Shown here piece after piece: positions 56,114-64,000 of a DNA stretch of 64,000 nt. The DNA comes from Agromyces sp. CF514. Its GTDB lineage: Bacteria; Actinomycetota; Actinomycetes; Actinomycetales; Microbacteriaceae. The first letter of the stretch is position 1. The number at the start of each line of letters is the position of its first letter. Where the stretch lies: the NCBI RefSeq assembly GCF_900113185.1, contig NZ_FOZD01000002.1, forward strand, positions 310,001 through 374,000, written 5' to 3'. The translations under genes were made by a program, and so were the position numbers. The notes beneath the pieces are model-generated. The model was not told the origin of the DNA. It did no database searches and was given only the letters and a program-made list of their open reading frames with translations.

Positions 56114-57340
56114 ATGAACGCCCGACTGTCCAAGATCGCGCGACGTCTGCAGCGGATGATCGTCCGCGGCGTCATGGCGGTCACCCCGAAGCGCCCGCAC
56201 CTCGTCATCAACGGGTTCCCCGTCGACGAGGGCAACGCGGTCGAGATGCTCCGCGCGAGCGCCGAGCGTTACCCGGGAACGGTCTACTGGCTGGTGCCCG
56301 ACGTCGAGGAGGCGTATGGCGTGCTCGAGGCGTCCGGCGCCGACCCCGAGCGCCGCGTCGAGGTGGTGCCGCATCGTTCGCTCACCGGCCTCTGGCGCTT
56401 CGCCACGGCGGAGGTGTCGATGTTCACGCACGGCCTCTTCGGCAACCCCGGCAGGGTTCCCCGCAAGACCATGGTCAACCTCTGGCACGGCGGCGGGTTC
56501 AAGGGCAACATCATGAGCGACGAGCGCGGTCGACCCACGATCTCCTCGGACTACCTCGTGGCCAGCACGCAGAAGTACGGAGCCGCGCGGGCGCGCGAGT
56601 GCCGCCTGCCGGCCGGCGGGCTCCTCGTGACCGGCAACCCTCGGATCGATCAGTTCGCCCGATCGGAGTCCGCCGCCCTCGACCGGCTCGGCATCGACCG
56701 CGCGCGTCCGTTCGTGCTCTGGATGCCGACCTTCCGGCGGAACAAGGGCCGCGGGCTCACCGCCGGGTGGTCGGACGTCGCCGACGGCCCCACCGTCGAC
56801 GTCAATGCCGTCATGGCCGGATGCGTCGAGCTCCTGGCCCGGGAGTACGGGCTCGCGGTCGTCGTCAAGCCGCATCCCCAAGACGGCGAGAGCCGCTCGA
56901 TCCCGGGTGCGGTCGTCGTCACCAACGAGCGGCTCCGCGAGGCCGGCGTGCAACTGTACGAGCTCATCGGCGAGGCATCCGGGCTCCTGACCGACTACTC
57001 GAGCGTCTGGATCGACTATCTCGCGCTCGATCGCCCGATCGCATTCGTCGTCCCCGACGAAGCCGGATATGCGGCCGGGCGCGGATTCGATCCACCCGAC
57101 GCGCTCGACTGGCTTCCCGGACCCAAGATCACCGACGAGACGGCCGTCCGGGCGTTCGCCGAAGACGTGCTGGCCGGCGGCCGCGCCTCAGCAGACCGCC
57201 GCCGCGAGGTCGCCCGCGAGATCGGGCACGTCGGCGGACCCGGCGTCGCGCACCGCATCCTCGATGAGCTGCAGGCCCGAGGCGTCTTCGCCCGCCCGAT
57301 CCGGCCGAGGGCGTCGACCGGGGTCGTCGGCGGGAGCTGA
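56114..57340 (+). CDS. CDP-glycerol glycerophosphotransferase family protein
   Basis: This 408-residue protein has the TagB/TagF-type fold: LVINGFPVDEGNAVEM, VNLWHGGGFKG (the HG of the donor site), VTGNPRIDQF, LWMPTFRRNKG, VVKPHPQD and LLTDYSSVWIDYLAL, ending in a helix. It would add glycerol-phosphate or a related polyol-phosphate unit to a teichoic-acid-like or glycan acceptor, or initiate such a chain. The ATG at 56114 is chosen as the first good start; an upstream GTG is possible. It begins the polysaccharide locus. Confidence 0.88.
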   Translation: MNARLSKIARRLQRMIVRGVMAVTPKRPHLVINGFPVDEGNAVEMLRASAERYPGTVYWLVPDVEEAYGVLEASGADPERRVEVVPHRSLTGLWRFATAEVSMFTHGLFGNPGRVPRKTMVNLWHGGGFKGNIMSDERGRPTISSDYLVASTQKYGAARARECRLPAGGLLVTGNPRIDQFARSESAALDRLGIDRARPFVLWMPTFRRNKGRGLTAGWSDVADGPTVDVNAVMAGCVELLAREYGLAVVVKPHPQDGESRSIPGAVVVTNERLREAGVQLYELIGEASGLLTDYSSVWIDYLALDRPIAFVVPDEAGYAAGRGFDPPDALDWLPGPKITDETAVRAFAEDVLAGGRASADRRREVAREIGHVGGPGVAHRILDELQARGVFARPIRPRASTGVVGGS

Positions 57341-57350
57341 CCGGGCGGGG

Positions 57351-58619
57351 TCAGCGCGTCGTGGCCGCGCTCGCCGGTACCGGGGCAGGCGCATCCCGCT
57401 GCTCGAGCGCCCGGAGCAACTGGTACCTCGGTGGACGCGGAGGTCGCGGGTACATCGTGCCGGGCTCCAGGACGAGCGAGATCGTCAGGAAGAGGGCGAA
57501 GATCGCGCTGGACTCGATCAGCCCGTTCTCGAGGAAGCTCCGGGCGATCACGAGCACCAGGAGCGGGATGGTGAGGGTCCGCAGCATCCGGTCGGAGCGG
57601 ATGGCATCGACCGACGTCGACAGCACCCAGGCGCCGAGCAGCAGCGTGCCGATGATGCCGGCCTGCGCAAGCACCGAGACCCAACTGCTGTCGAGCACCT
57701 GGGAGTCCCACCAACGCTGGTTCACGGCGACGGTCTTCTGGGCGAGTCCGTCTCCGATCCATTTCGCCCACGTGTCGAACGGCACGTTCAGGACGGCCGT
57801 CCACGCGATCGTCCTCGAACTCAGGCTCGCGAGCTCGGATGCGCTCTGTCCGCGGATCGCGACCTGCTCGATGAAATCGGTGAAGGTCGCGATGACGTAC
57901 ACCAGCGGCATCAGCGCCAGGAGCCCGATCGAGGTCGAGCGCGGGAGCGGCGACGCGAGCAGGAGCGCGAGGACCACCGCGATCCCGACCACGAGCAGGG
58001 TGGTGCGCGATCCGGTGGCGAACACGATGGCCGCGAACGTCACGAAGCCGATCGTGTTGCCGGCCCTGAGCCCGCGCCGGCCCACGTCGACGGCGAGCGC
58101 GACCGCTGCAGGGCCGGCGAGCCCGGCCACCTCGTTCGGCGCCATGTCGGGGATGCCTCCGCCCAGGCGGCCGTCGGCGATGAACTCGGGGATGCCGGTG
58201 AGCGCCGCGAGCAGGCCGACCGCGCCGAGCGCGAAGAGGAGGGTCGAGAGCACCAGCATCGGCGGGCCCGACGACACCAGGATCACCACTGTCGTGGCCA
58301 CCAGGATGATCCGCGCCGTCAGCACGAGCGACGGCGTCGCGTCTCCGGCGGCCACGGCGCCGACGCTCGACGCGCCGACCAGGAGGAACAGGAGCAGGAG
58401 GGAACGCGCGCCGACCCGACCGTGCCGACGTGAGGCCTTGGCGAGGACGACCGCTCCGATGAAGGCGGCGAGCCCGACGAGGGCCTTGGAGATCACCACC
58501 GGGTCGACGCCTCCGGTGAAGAGCACTCCAGGCCGCCAGGAGACGACGCTGAAGACGAGGAGCACCCAGACCGCGAAGAACGCCGCCTGCCTCCCGCTCA
58601 CCGGTGCGCGGACGCGCAT
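57351..58619 (-). CDS. O-antigen polymerase/ligase-like membrane protein (Wzy type)
   Basis: This 422-residue protein has about 12 helices, a periplasmic-type loop around FIEQVAIRGQSASELASLSSRTIAW, and GSRTTLLVVGIA, a pattern of Wzy_C/O-antigen-ligase proteins. It probably polymerises or transfers lipid-linked oligosaccharide units outside the membrane. Its start is 4 bp after the stop of the chain-length/kinase-like gene, so they are co-transcribed. It converges with the glycerophosphotransferase gene 10 bp away. Confidence 0.8.
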   Translation of the reverse strand: MRVRAPVSGRQAAFFAVWVLLVFSVVSWRPGVLFTGGVDPVVISKALVGLAAFIGAVVLAKASRRHGRVGARSLLLLFLLVGASSVGAVAAGDATPSLVLTARIILVATTVVILVSSGPPMLVLSTLLFALGAVGLLAALTGIPEFIADGRLGGGIPDMAPNEVAGLAGPAAVALAVDVGRRGLRAGNTIGFVTFAAIVFATGSRTTLLVVGIAVVLALLLASPLPRSTSIGLLALMPLVYVIATFTDFIEQVAIRGQSASELASLSSRTIAWTAVLNVPFDTWAKWIGDGLAQKTVAVNQRWWDSQVLDSSWVSVLAQAGIIGTLLLGAWVLSTSVDAIRSDRMLRTLTIPLLVLVIARSFLENGLIESSAIFALFLTISLVLEPGTMYPRPPRPPRYQLLRALEQRDAPAPVPASAATTR

Positions 58620-58623
58620 GGCC

Positions 58624-60081
58624 TCAGACCCGTGCCCGGTCCTGGGGGGCCTGCGTGTCGCGGGGCGGCTGCGGGTTCGACGGTTCGGGCCGGATCGCCT
58701 GCGGCGGCTCGGCCTCGGGACGCATCGGCACCCGGCGCGGACCGCTCGCGAAGTCGTCCGCGTGCCAGTCCGCGGCGAGATCCGCGTGGTGGCGACGGGG
58801 CACGTCTGCGAAGACGACGCCGATCGGGGGAACCCCCTCGAGTCGGAGGTCGGTGACCATCCGGGCGAGGTCCGCTTCGGTCGTCTTGCCGTGGCGGGCC
58901 ACGATGACGACCACGTCGGCCACGGGCACGACCGCGTGCAGCGTGAGCGGACGGCTCTGCGAAGTCATCTGGATGATCGCGAGATCGGTGCGGTCGGCGA
59001 TCGCGAACGCGAGCGGCGGGAAGTGCGCTTCGGCGACCAATTCAGACGGCGCGTCGATGCCGCTCGGGATCGCCCACACCTCGCCCGGCCCCTCGACGTG
59101 CACCGGACGGAGGAGGTTGGTCAGGTCGGTGCGGCCCGATGCGAGGAGATCGCCCAAGCCGGGTCGTTCGGCGAGATCGGAGATGCCCGCTACGGCCGAA
59201 CCGGGCTCCGCAGCGGTCTCGAGGAGGACGACCTCACGGCCTGCCTCCGCGTACGCCTGTGCGAGCCCGACGCGGACGTGATCGGGTGCGGACCCGGGGG
59301 AGGGCGTGGCGAGCAGCAGGAGCGTCGGCACGACGCCGCCGTTCGCCTGACGCAGGTTCAGCACGGCTTCGACGTAGCCGTCGCCCTCTGGGTCGATCAC
59401 GGGAGCGCCGCCGACCCGACGCGGTCGACGGAGGCGTCCGAAGACGGGGAGGCCGGCGACGCGACGCACGTCCTGCCCGGTTCGCAGTCGGGTGTCGAGC
59501 TGGGCGAGGAGCAGGGCCAGCGCTGCACCGATCGCGAGGCCGCCGACGAGACCGAGTCCGAGGATGACGACGCGCTGCGGTGCGCTCGGCGACGCCGGCG
59601 GGTCGGCGGGGATCCGCAGGTCCAGATCGACCGTGTAGGTGGAACCCGGCGAATTCTCGATGTCGGCCACCTCGGTGGACAGGCCCGCCGCGACCGCATT
59701 GGCGAGATCGGCCGCCGCCGTCGCGGTGCGAGCCTCTGCCGTGACCTCGACCAGCACGGTGCCGTTCGGATTGGCCGCCGACACCTGCGAAGCCACCTGG
59801 CCCTTGGTGGCGTCGGTGCCGAGGATCTCGATCGCGTCGGTGAGCACGTCGTCGCTGTAGACGAGATCGGGATACGAGCCGACGCGGGCGAGGCTGAACT
59901 GCGAGAGCTCGGCGAGCGAGGCGGTCGGGGACTTCACGCTCAGGAACAGCGTCGCCTTCGCCGTGTACGTCGACGGGAGGACGACCGAGACGACCGCGGC
60001 GAGCAGGAGGCATCCGATCACCGAGGTCGCGATGACGACCCAGCGCTGCTGGAACACCTGGAGATAGCCCGGAGCCGCCAT
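58624..60081 (-). CDS. Polysaccharide chain-length protein with degenerate BY-kinase domain
   Basis: This 485-residue protein has an N-terminal Wzz-like part with two membrane helices (about 15-36 and 168-193) around an extracellular region. A tyrosine-kinase-like (CapB/BY-kinase) Rossmann part occupies about 230-440. Its P-loop position reads ATPSPGSAPDHVRVGLAQ with no GK[ST]; the Walker A' VLLVDAD position reads VVLLETAAE and the Walker B position AIIQMTSQ. The C-terminal Tyr cluster is absent; the tail is Pro-rich. It would regulate chain length or assembly without kinase activity. Confidence 0.8.
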   Translation of the reverse strand: MAAPGYLQVFQQRWVVIATSVIGCLLLAAVVSVVLPSTYTAKATLFLSVKSPTASLAELSQFSLARVGSYPDLVYSDDVLTDAIEILGTDATKGQVASQVSAANPNGTVLVEVTAEARTATAAADLANAVAAGLSTEVADIENSPGSTYTVDLDLRIPADPPASPSAPQRVVILGLGLVGGLAIGAALALLLAQLDTRLRTGQDVRRVAGLPVFGRLRRPRRVGGAPVIDPEGDGYVEAVLNLRQANGGVVPTLLLLATPSPGSAPDHVRVGLAQAYAEAGREVVLLETAAEPGSAVAGISDLAERPGLGDLLASGRTDLTNLLRPVHVEGPGEVWAIPSGIDAPSELVAEAHFPPLAFAIADRTDLAIIQMTSQSRPLTLHAVVPVADVVVIVARHGKTTEADLARMVTDLRLEGVPPIGVVFADVPRRHHADLAADWHADDFASGPRRVPMRPEAEPPQAIRPEPSNPQPPRDTQAPQDRARV

Positions 60082-60214
60082 TCGGGTCCTTCTGTCAGTG
60101 GAAATCGAAGATCAGTCGAATCTACCAGCGCGTGCACGTGGCGGCCCCTCGAATCGTCCGGGAGAATCGATCGGGCGGGGCGCACGACGGCCGCTCCAAG
60201 ACGAGGAGACGCCC
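60082..60214. promoter_or_regulatory. Divergent promoter region of the wzz-like and beta-helix genes
   Basis: This 133-bp region separates two divergent polysaccharide genes and should hold both promoters. I see no clear -35/-10 pair. AGAAGGA before the wzz-like ATG and ACGAGGAG before the beta-helix ATG are ribosome binding sites. Confidence 0.4.
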
Positions 60215-62038
60215 ATGGTCCCGGCCGATGAGGAGCCGCCCGGGAGCCGTCGTCGACGCACCCGCGGGTGGGTCCTCGGCATCGCCGGCCCGGTCGGGCT
60301 GCTCGTGGTCGGCGCCGTCGTGGTCGCGACCGTGGTCGCCCTCGCCCCTCCCGACGCCGGGCCGCTGCAGACGATCCCCGCGGAGGCGGAGGCCGGGGCG
60401 CCCGCGCAACCGCACGACCTCGGACCGCAGGCCGGGGCGGTCGAACCCGGGGGGACCGACTATCCGATCCCCCGTGACGCGGTCTATGTGGACGCGGATG
60501 CGCGGAGCTCGGGCGTCGGCACCGTTCGCCACCCGTTCCGCACCATCCAGATGGCGGTCGACGCGGCATCCGAGGACGACACGATCGTGATCCGTGCCGG
60601 CGAGTACCACGAGTCGGTCGTGGTGGCCGACACCGACGGGCTCACGCTGCAGGCCTACCCCCACGAGGCCGTCTGGCTCGACGGCAGCGTGGTCGTCGAA
60701 GGCTGGGTCCGTGAAGGTTCCCGGTGGCGCCACGACGGCTGGACGGTCGCGCTCGACGCGAGCCCGACGTACGAACGGGGCGCGCCGGACAACGACGAGG
60801 AGCGGTGGGCCTTCATCGACGATCGGTATCCGATGGCGGCGCATCCGGACCAGGTCTGGGTCGGCGGAGAGCGTCTCCGGCAGGTCGCTCGGCCGAGTGA
60901 CGTCGGGGCCGGCAGTTTCGCCGTCGACCCTCAGACGCAGTCGCTCGTCATCGGGACGGATCCGACGGATCACGAGGTGCGTGCGAGCGTGCTCACTCGT
61001 GCGATGCAGCTGCAGAGCGAGGGGGTGACCGTCCGGGGGCTCGGCGTTCGCCGGTATGCGACCTCCGTGCCCGACATGGGAGCCGTCACCATCGAACGTG
61101 ACGGGGCGCTGCTCGAACAGGTCGTGGTCCGCGACGTGGCGACCGGGGGGATCTTCGTCGGCGCGGCCGACGCGACCTTGCGGTCGGTTTCGGCCGAACG
61201 GAACGGCATGATCGGCGTGGCCGCCAACTTCGCGGACGACCTGCTGGTCGATCGGCTCCTGTCGCGCGACAACAACACCGAGCACTTCAACCGGGCACCG
61301 GTCGCCGGCGGCATGAAGCTCACCCGCTCGCGTGGGGTGACCATCACCTCGTCGGCGTTCGCCGACAACCTCGGCACCGGCCTCTGGTTCGACCAGTCAT
61401 GCCTCGGGATCCGGGTGACTGCGAGCAGGCTCGACCGCAACACCGGGCACGGGCTCTTCCTCGAACTCTCGGGACAGGCGGTGGTCGACGACAACGTCAT
61501 CACGCAGAACGACCGGTACGGCATCAAGGTCAACGACACCAGCGAGGTCGTGCTGCGGGGCAACGTGCTCAACGCGAACGCCTCCGGCATCGCCGTCCTG
61601 CAGGACGAACGCCGACCGGATGCCGCGGACGCGCGCGGTCTCGACCTCCGGATGCCACAGCCCGACCCCGACCTGCCATGGGTCGTCTCGGACGTCGTCG
61701 TCGTCGAGAACACGTTGGCGGGCGGCGGCAGCGACGAGCTGCTCACGGTGGAGGACTACACGGGCACCCGCGACGCCGAGTCGCTCGGAACGGTCGCGGA
61801 CGGGAACCTCTACGTTCGCGACGACGAACAGGTTCCCGAGACGCTGGCGCGCTGGCAGGTCGCTCCGGGCCGGGTGGCGTCGTTCGCCGCACTCGCGGAA
61901 CTGCGGGAGGAGACCGGCCAGGAGGTGCACGGCGTCGAGGTCGCAGCCGGGAAGACGATCGGCGCTCCGCCCACGGGCCTCGGGAGCTTCAGCTGGCCGG
62001 ACTGGGCGCGTCGGATGTGGCCTGACCTGCCGCGATAG
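60215..62038 (+). CDS. Membrane-anchored right-handed beta-helix protein
   Basis: This 607-residue protein has a basic cytosolic N-terminus (RRRRTRG), one membrane helix (WVLGIAGPVGLLVVGAVVV), and an extracellular PbH1-type beta-helix (about 170-490) with segments such as DTIVIRAGEYHESVVV, GVTVRGLGVRRY, NTGHGLFLE and NRYGIKVND-like units. Such proteins are lyases, epimerases or binding proteins for polysaccharides. The ATG at 60215 is supported by GAGGAG 7 nt upstream; an earlier in-frame ATG at 60098 is not. Its 3' end overlaps the convergent flippase gene by 50 bp. The substrate is unknown. Confidence 0.82.
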   Translation: MVPADEEPPGSRRRRTRGWVLGIAGPVGLLVVGAVVVATVVALAPPDAGPLQTIPAEAEAGAPAQPHDLGPQAGAVEPGGTDYPIPRDAVYVDADARSSGVGTVRHPFRTIQMAVDAASEDDTIVIRAGEYHESVVVADTDGLTLQAYPHEAVWLDGSVVVEGWVREGSRWRHDGWTVALDASPTYERGAPDNDEERWAFIDDRYPMAAHPDQVWVGGERLRQVARPSDVGAGSFAVDPQTQSLVIGTDPTDHEVRASVLTRAMQLQSEGVTVRGLGVRRYATSVPDMGAVTIERDGALLEQVVVRDVATGGIFVGAADATLRSVSAERNGMIGVAANFADDLLVDRLLSRDNNTEHFNRAPVAGGMKLTRSRGVTITSSAFADNLGTGLWFDQSCLGIRVTASRLDRNTGHGLFLELSGQAVVDDNVITQNDRYGIKVNDTSEVVLRGNVLNANASGIAVLQDERRPDAADARGLDLRMPQPDPDLPWVVSDVVVVENTLAGGGSDELLTVEDYTGTRDAESLGTVADGNLYVRDDEQVPETLARWQVAPGRVASFAALAELREETGQEVHGVEVAAGKTIGAPPTGLGSFSWPDWARRMWPDLPR

Positions 62039-63338
62039 GCGGCGAGTCGGCGGCTTTCCGGATCGCGGGCACCAGGAGGAACCGGCGGACGACGAGGCCT
62101 CCGAGCACCGGCGCGATCGCGATGACCGCCGGGACGTAGGCAGGCTCCCCACCTGCGACGAGGAGGCCGACGGCCAGCACCACGGCGAGGAGCGTGTCGG
62201 CCGCGCGGACCGCGAACAGCCGCCCCTGGGCGCCCGCCACCGAAGCGAGGGACCCGTACGGCGCGACCGCGGCGATCGCGGTGGAGAACGCGATCCAACC
62301 CGCCACGGCGATGAGGTCGAGCGGCGCGCCGAACAGCAGCGGGCCGAGCCAGGGCGCGAGCGCCAGCATCACCCCGCCCACGACCACGACGAGGCCCACG
62401 AGGGCGAGCACGGCACGGTCGGCGCTGCGCAGCTTTCCCGCGAGACTGGCTTCGCGGTCGTGCGCGAAGTGCACGAACAGGAACGAGCCGAGCCCGCTCA
62501 CCATGAGGGTCGCCGGGGCGACGTAGGTCCGGGCTGCCTCGATCATGCCGACGGCGGCGAGCGACGCGGTCATCACGACCACCACGCGGATCACCGTGAG
62601 CATCGCGGGCCGGAGCACCTGCTGGGCGGCGCGCCAGAATCCGTACCGGAACACGACGCCGTGACCGCCCCGCATGATCCCGACCAGGCCGCGTTCCGAC
62701 GCCGGCAGGAGCGCGAGACCGACCGCAGCGCCGACGAGTTGCCCGGCGGCGACCGCGGCGATGAAGCCGACCAGGCTGGGCGTCGACCAGAGCCAGACAC
62801 CGACCACCACGGCGATCGAGACGGCGAACGCCGACGCATCGACCGTCACCACCCGCCAGAACTTCAGCGAGGCCATCAGCATCCGCCGGACCACCTCCTC
62901 GACGGCGAACAGGAAGGTCGCGAGGGCGAGGGCGATCGTCTCTGGCCCGTCGACGAGACCGGTGAGCGCGAAGGCCCCGGCCGTCGTGGCGCCGAGCAGG
63001 AACGGGATCAGCACGCCGAACTGCTCGAGCGCCGAACGGACACGGGGGGTGTGACGATCGAGCACGGCATAGGCGTCCCCGACGAATCCGCCCGTCACGG
63101 CGGAGACGATCTGCATCGTCCCGTAGACCACGGCGAACGCGCCGAGCCCATCCAGTCCGAGCGTCCGGGCGACGAGGACCTGGATCGTGAAGCTGGCGAG
63201 CGCCTGCATGCCCTGGGACGCGACAGCGCCGACCGCTGACGACCGCCGCGACCTGCTGCGGTCGACCTGTGGAGCGATGGAACGGCCGTGACCGCGCTCC
63301 CCGAGGGCAGCGCGGTCACGGCTGGTGGAACGGCTCAC
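61989..63338 (-). CDS. Oligosaccharide flippase family protein (Wzx-like)
   Basis: This 449-residue protein has about 12 helices and a Wzx-type beginning: SAVGAVASQGMQALASFTIQVLVARTLG, then GAFAVVYGTMQIVSAVTGGF. It would move lipid-linked sugar units across the membrane. GTG at 63338 is the chosen start, 9 nt after the stop of the upstream secreted-protein gene, with AGGCGG before it. It is probably co-transcribed with that gene. Its 3' end overlaps the convergent beta-helix gene. Confidence 0.85.
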   Translation of the reverse strand: MSRSTSRDRAALGERGHGRSIAPQVDRSRSRRSSAVGAVASQGMQALASFTIQVLVARTLGLDGLGAFAVVYGTMQIVSAVTGGFVGDAYAVLDRHTPRVRSALEQFGVLIPFLLGATTAGAFALTGLVDGPETIALALATFLFAVEEVVRRMLMASLKFWRVVTVDASAFAVSIAVVVGVWLWSTPSLVGFIAAVAAGQLVGAAVGLALLPASERGLVGIMRGGHGVVFRYGFWRAAQQVLRPAMLTVIRVVVVMTASLAAVGMIEAARTYVAPATLMVSGLGSFLFVHFAHDREASLAGKLRSADRAVLALVGLVVVVGGVMLALAPWLGPLLFGAPLDLIAVAGWIAFSTAIAAVAPYGSLASVAGAQGRLFAVRAADTLLAVVLAVGLLVAGGEPAYVPAVIAIAPVLGGLVVRRFLLVPAIRKAADSPPIAAGQATSDAPSPAS

Positions 63339-63346
63339 GGAACCGC

Positions 63347-64000
63347 CTACTCGGACGCGCGACTGACGAAGTCGTCGTACCTGACCGAGATCGGGATGTT
63401 GGTCGCCGATGCCGAGATGTAGCTCTCGAGGCCGATCGACCCGGCCGCCTGGAGCCCGGCGGTCGCGTCGGTCGTGGTCGACTGCCAGGCGGCGGGCTCC
63501 GTCGTGCCCGCCTTCCAGATCTTCCCGGAGATCGTCGTCGGGTTCGTGCCGGTGACCGCGACCTTGACCAGGAACGTGTCGCCCGCCGCGAACGAGACGC
63601 CGCCGAGGGTCGTGTTGGTGAGGATCACGGAGGAGCCGCGCACCAGCTGCAGGCCGACGGATCCGCCCGGCTGGAGCCGGATGCGCCCCTGGTAGAAGTC
63701 GCTGCCGACCTGCCGGCCGACGACGCCGGCGACGATCTGGCCCGCCGAGACATCCTTGTCGACCGTGACCGCCACATGCGTGACCGAGCTGGTGACGCTG
63801 ACGCCGCCGAGCAGGGCCCGACGCGTCGAGCCGGTCGCCCCGTGGAGGAACAGGCCCTTGCCGCCCGAGACCGTGTAGTTCGCGTTCGCCGTCGACTGCC
63901 AGGCGCCGCCGGTCGTCGCGTTGCCCCAACCGGCGCCGACCGTCCGTTCGAAGTCATCGGTGGCGATCGCCGCGGGGACGACCGGAGGCGCCGTGACCGT
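63347..64000 (-). CDS. Secreted beta-sandwich protein (partial, 5' end off the right edge)
   Basis: The last 217 codons of a larger protein are visible; the frame is open at base 64000. The visible part has DDFERTVGAGWGNATTGGAW, then a long beta-rich region (VAGVVGRQVGSDFYQGRIRL, LVKVAVTGTNPTTISGKIWK, AAWQSTTTD) ending RYDDFVSRASE. This is a lectin/LamG-like module found at the ends of extracellular actinobacterial glycan-active proteins. The N-terminal part, and hence the main function, is off the window. It is upstream of the flippase in one unit. Confidence 0.7.
   Translation of the reverse strand, partial: TVTAPPVVPAAIATDDFERTVGAGWGNATTGGAWQSTANANYTVSGGKGLFLHGATGSTRRALLGGVSVTSSVTHVAVTVDKDVSAGQIVAGVVGRQVGSDFYQGRIRLQPGGSVGLQLVRGSSVILTNTTLGGVSFAAGDTFLVKVAVTGTNPTTISGKIWKAGTTEPAAWQSTTTDATAGLQAAGSIGLESYISASATNIPISVRYDDFVSRASE

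Noticed and set aside
58624..60081. Annotation as an active tyrosine kinase
   Set aside because: The Walker A, A' and B residues and the C-terminal Tyr cluster are missing.

Overview
The window is a high-GC actinobacterial chromosome segment with densely packed genes on both strands and almost no foreign signature. The family content (AidB-like and acyl-CoA-oxidase-like dehydrogenases, a DUF3516-type helicase, YcnI/CopC, a ChoD-like GMC oxidase), the strong GC3 bias, and the recurring word GCGGCATCC/GGATGCCGC suggest Microbacteriaceae, possibly Agromyces-like. That genus assignment is inference. I saw no tRNA, rRNA, insertion sequence, prophage or CRISPR array.

Left third (1-24 kb): a partial DUF998 membrane protein divergent from a TetR regulator; a Nudix hydrolase; AidB; a CPBP protease/DUF1905 pair; a VanZ-TSUP-TM2 membrane operon; and a cold-shock gene. 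A lipid-linked cluster follows (TetR, GlpD, an alkylglycerone-phosphate-synthase-like oxidase, a diacylglycerol kinase, a ChoD-like oxidase), apparently run from a 20-bp divergent control region. A Tat-exported PhoX-like phosphatase has three G(T/G)TCA units phased at exactly 11 nt upstream, which is the layout of an actinobacterial PHO box. A desaturase next to a second cold-shock gene looks like a membrane cold-adaptation pair. A MarR gene faces an MFS/aldo-keto reductase/DJ-1 operon across an array of TAGTTGC-like sites.

Middle (24-56 kb): an ArsR/AHSA1/VOC operon, PhzF, a DUF3052-like protein, transporters, gluconokinase, a large membrane-embedded serine-hydrolase-like protein, a TetR/2-TM pair with three operator-like dyads, a possible small RNA ahead of a Ski2-like helicase, and a 1529-residue secreted protein joining a nuclease to a 5'-nucleotidase. 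Then come a small copper-type cluster (membrane protein, YcnI, CopC), RecQ, an acyl-CoA oxidase, malate dehydrogenase, and a prolyl-aminopeptidase-like hydrolase with an acidic repeat tail.

Right end (56-64 kb): a surface polysaccharide locus with a CDP-glycerol-transferase-like protein, an O-antigen-polymerase-like protein, a chain-length regulator fused to a kinase-like domain whose nucleotide-binding motifs are lost, an anchored beta-helix protein, a flippase, and a secreted beta-sandwich protein cut by the window edge.

Two themes recur. Many genes have a TANNNT hexamer 6-7 nt before the start codon and no ribosome binding site, which points to leaderless transcription. Many gene ends carry hairpins built from the GCGGATG...CATCCGC word.
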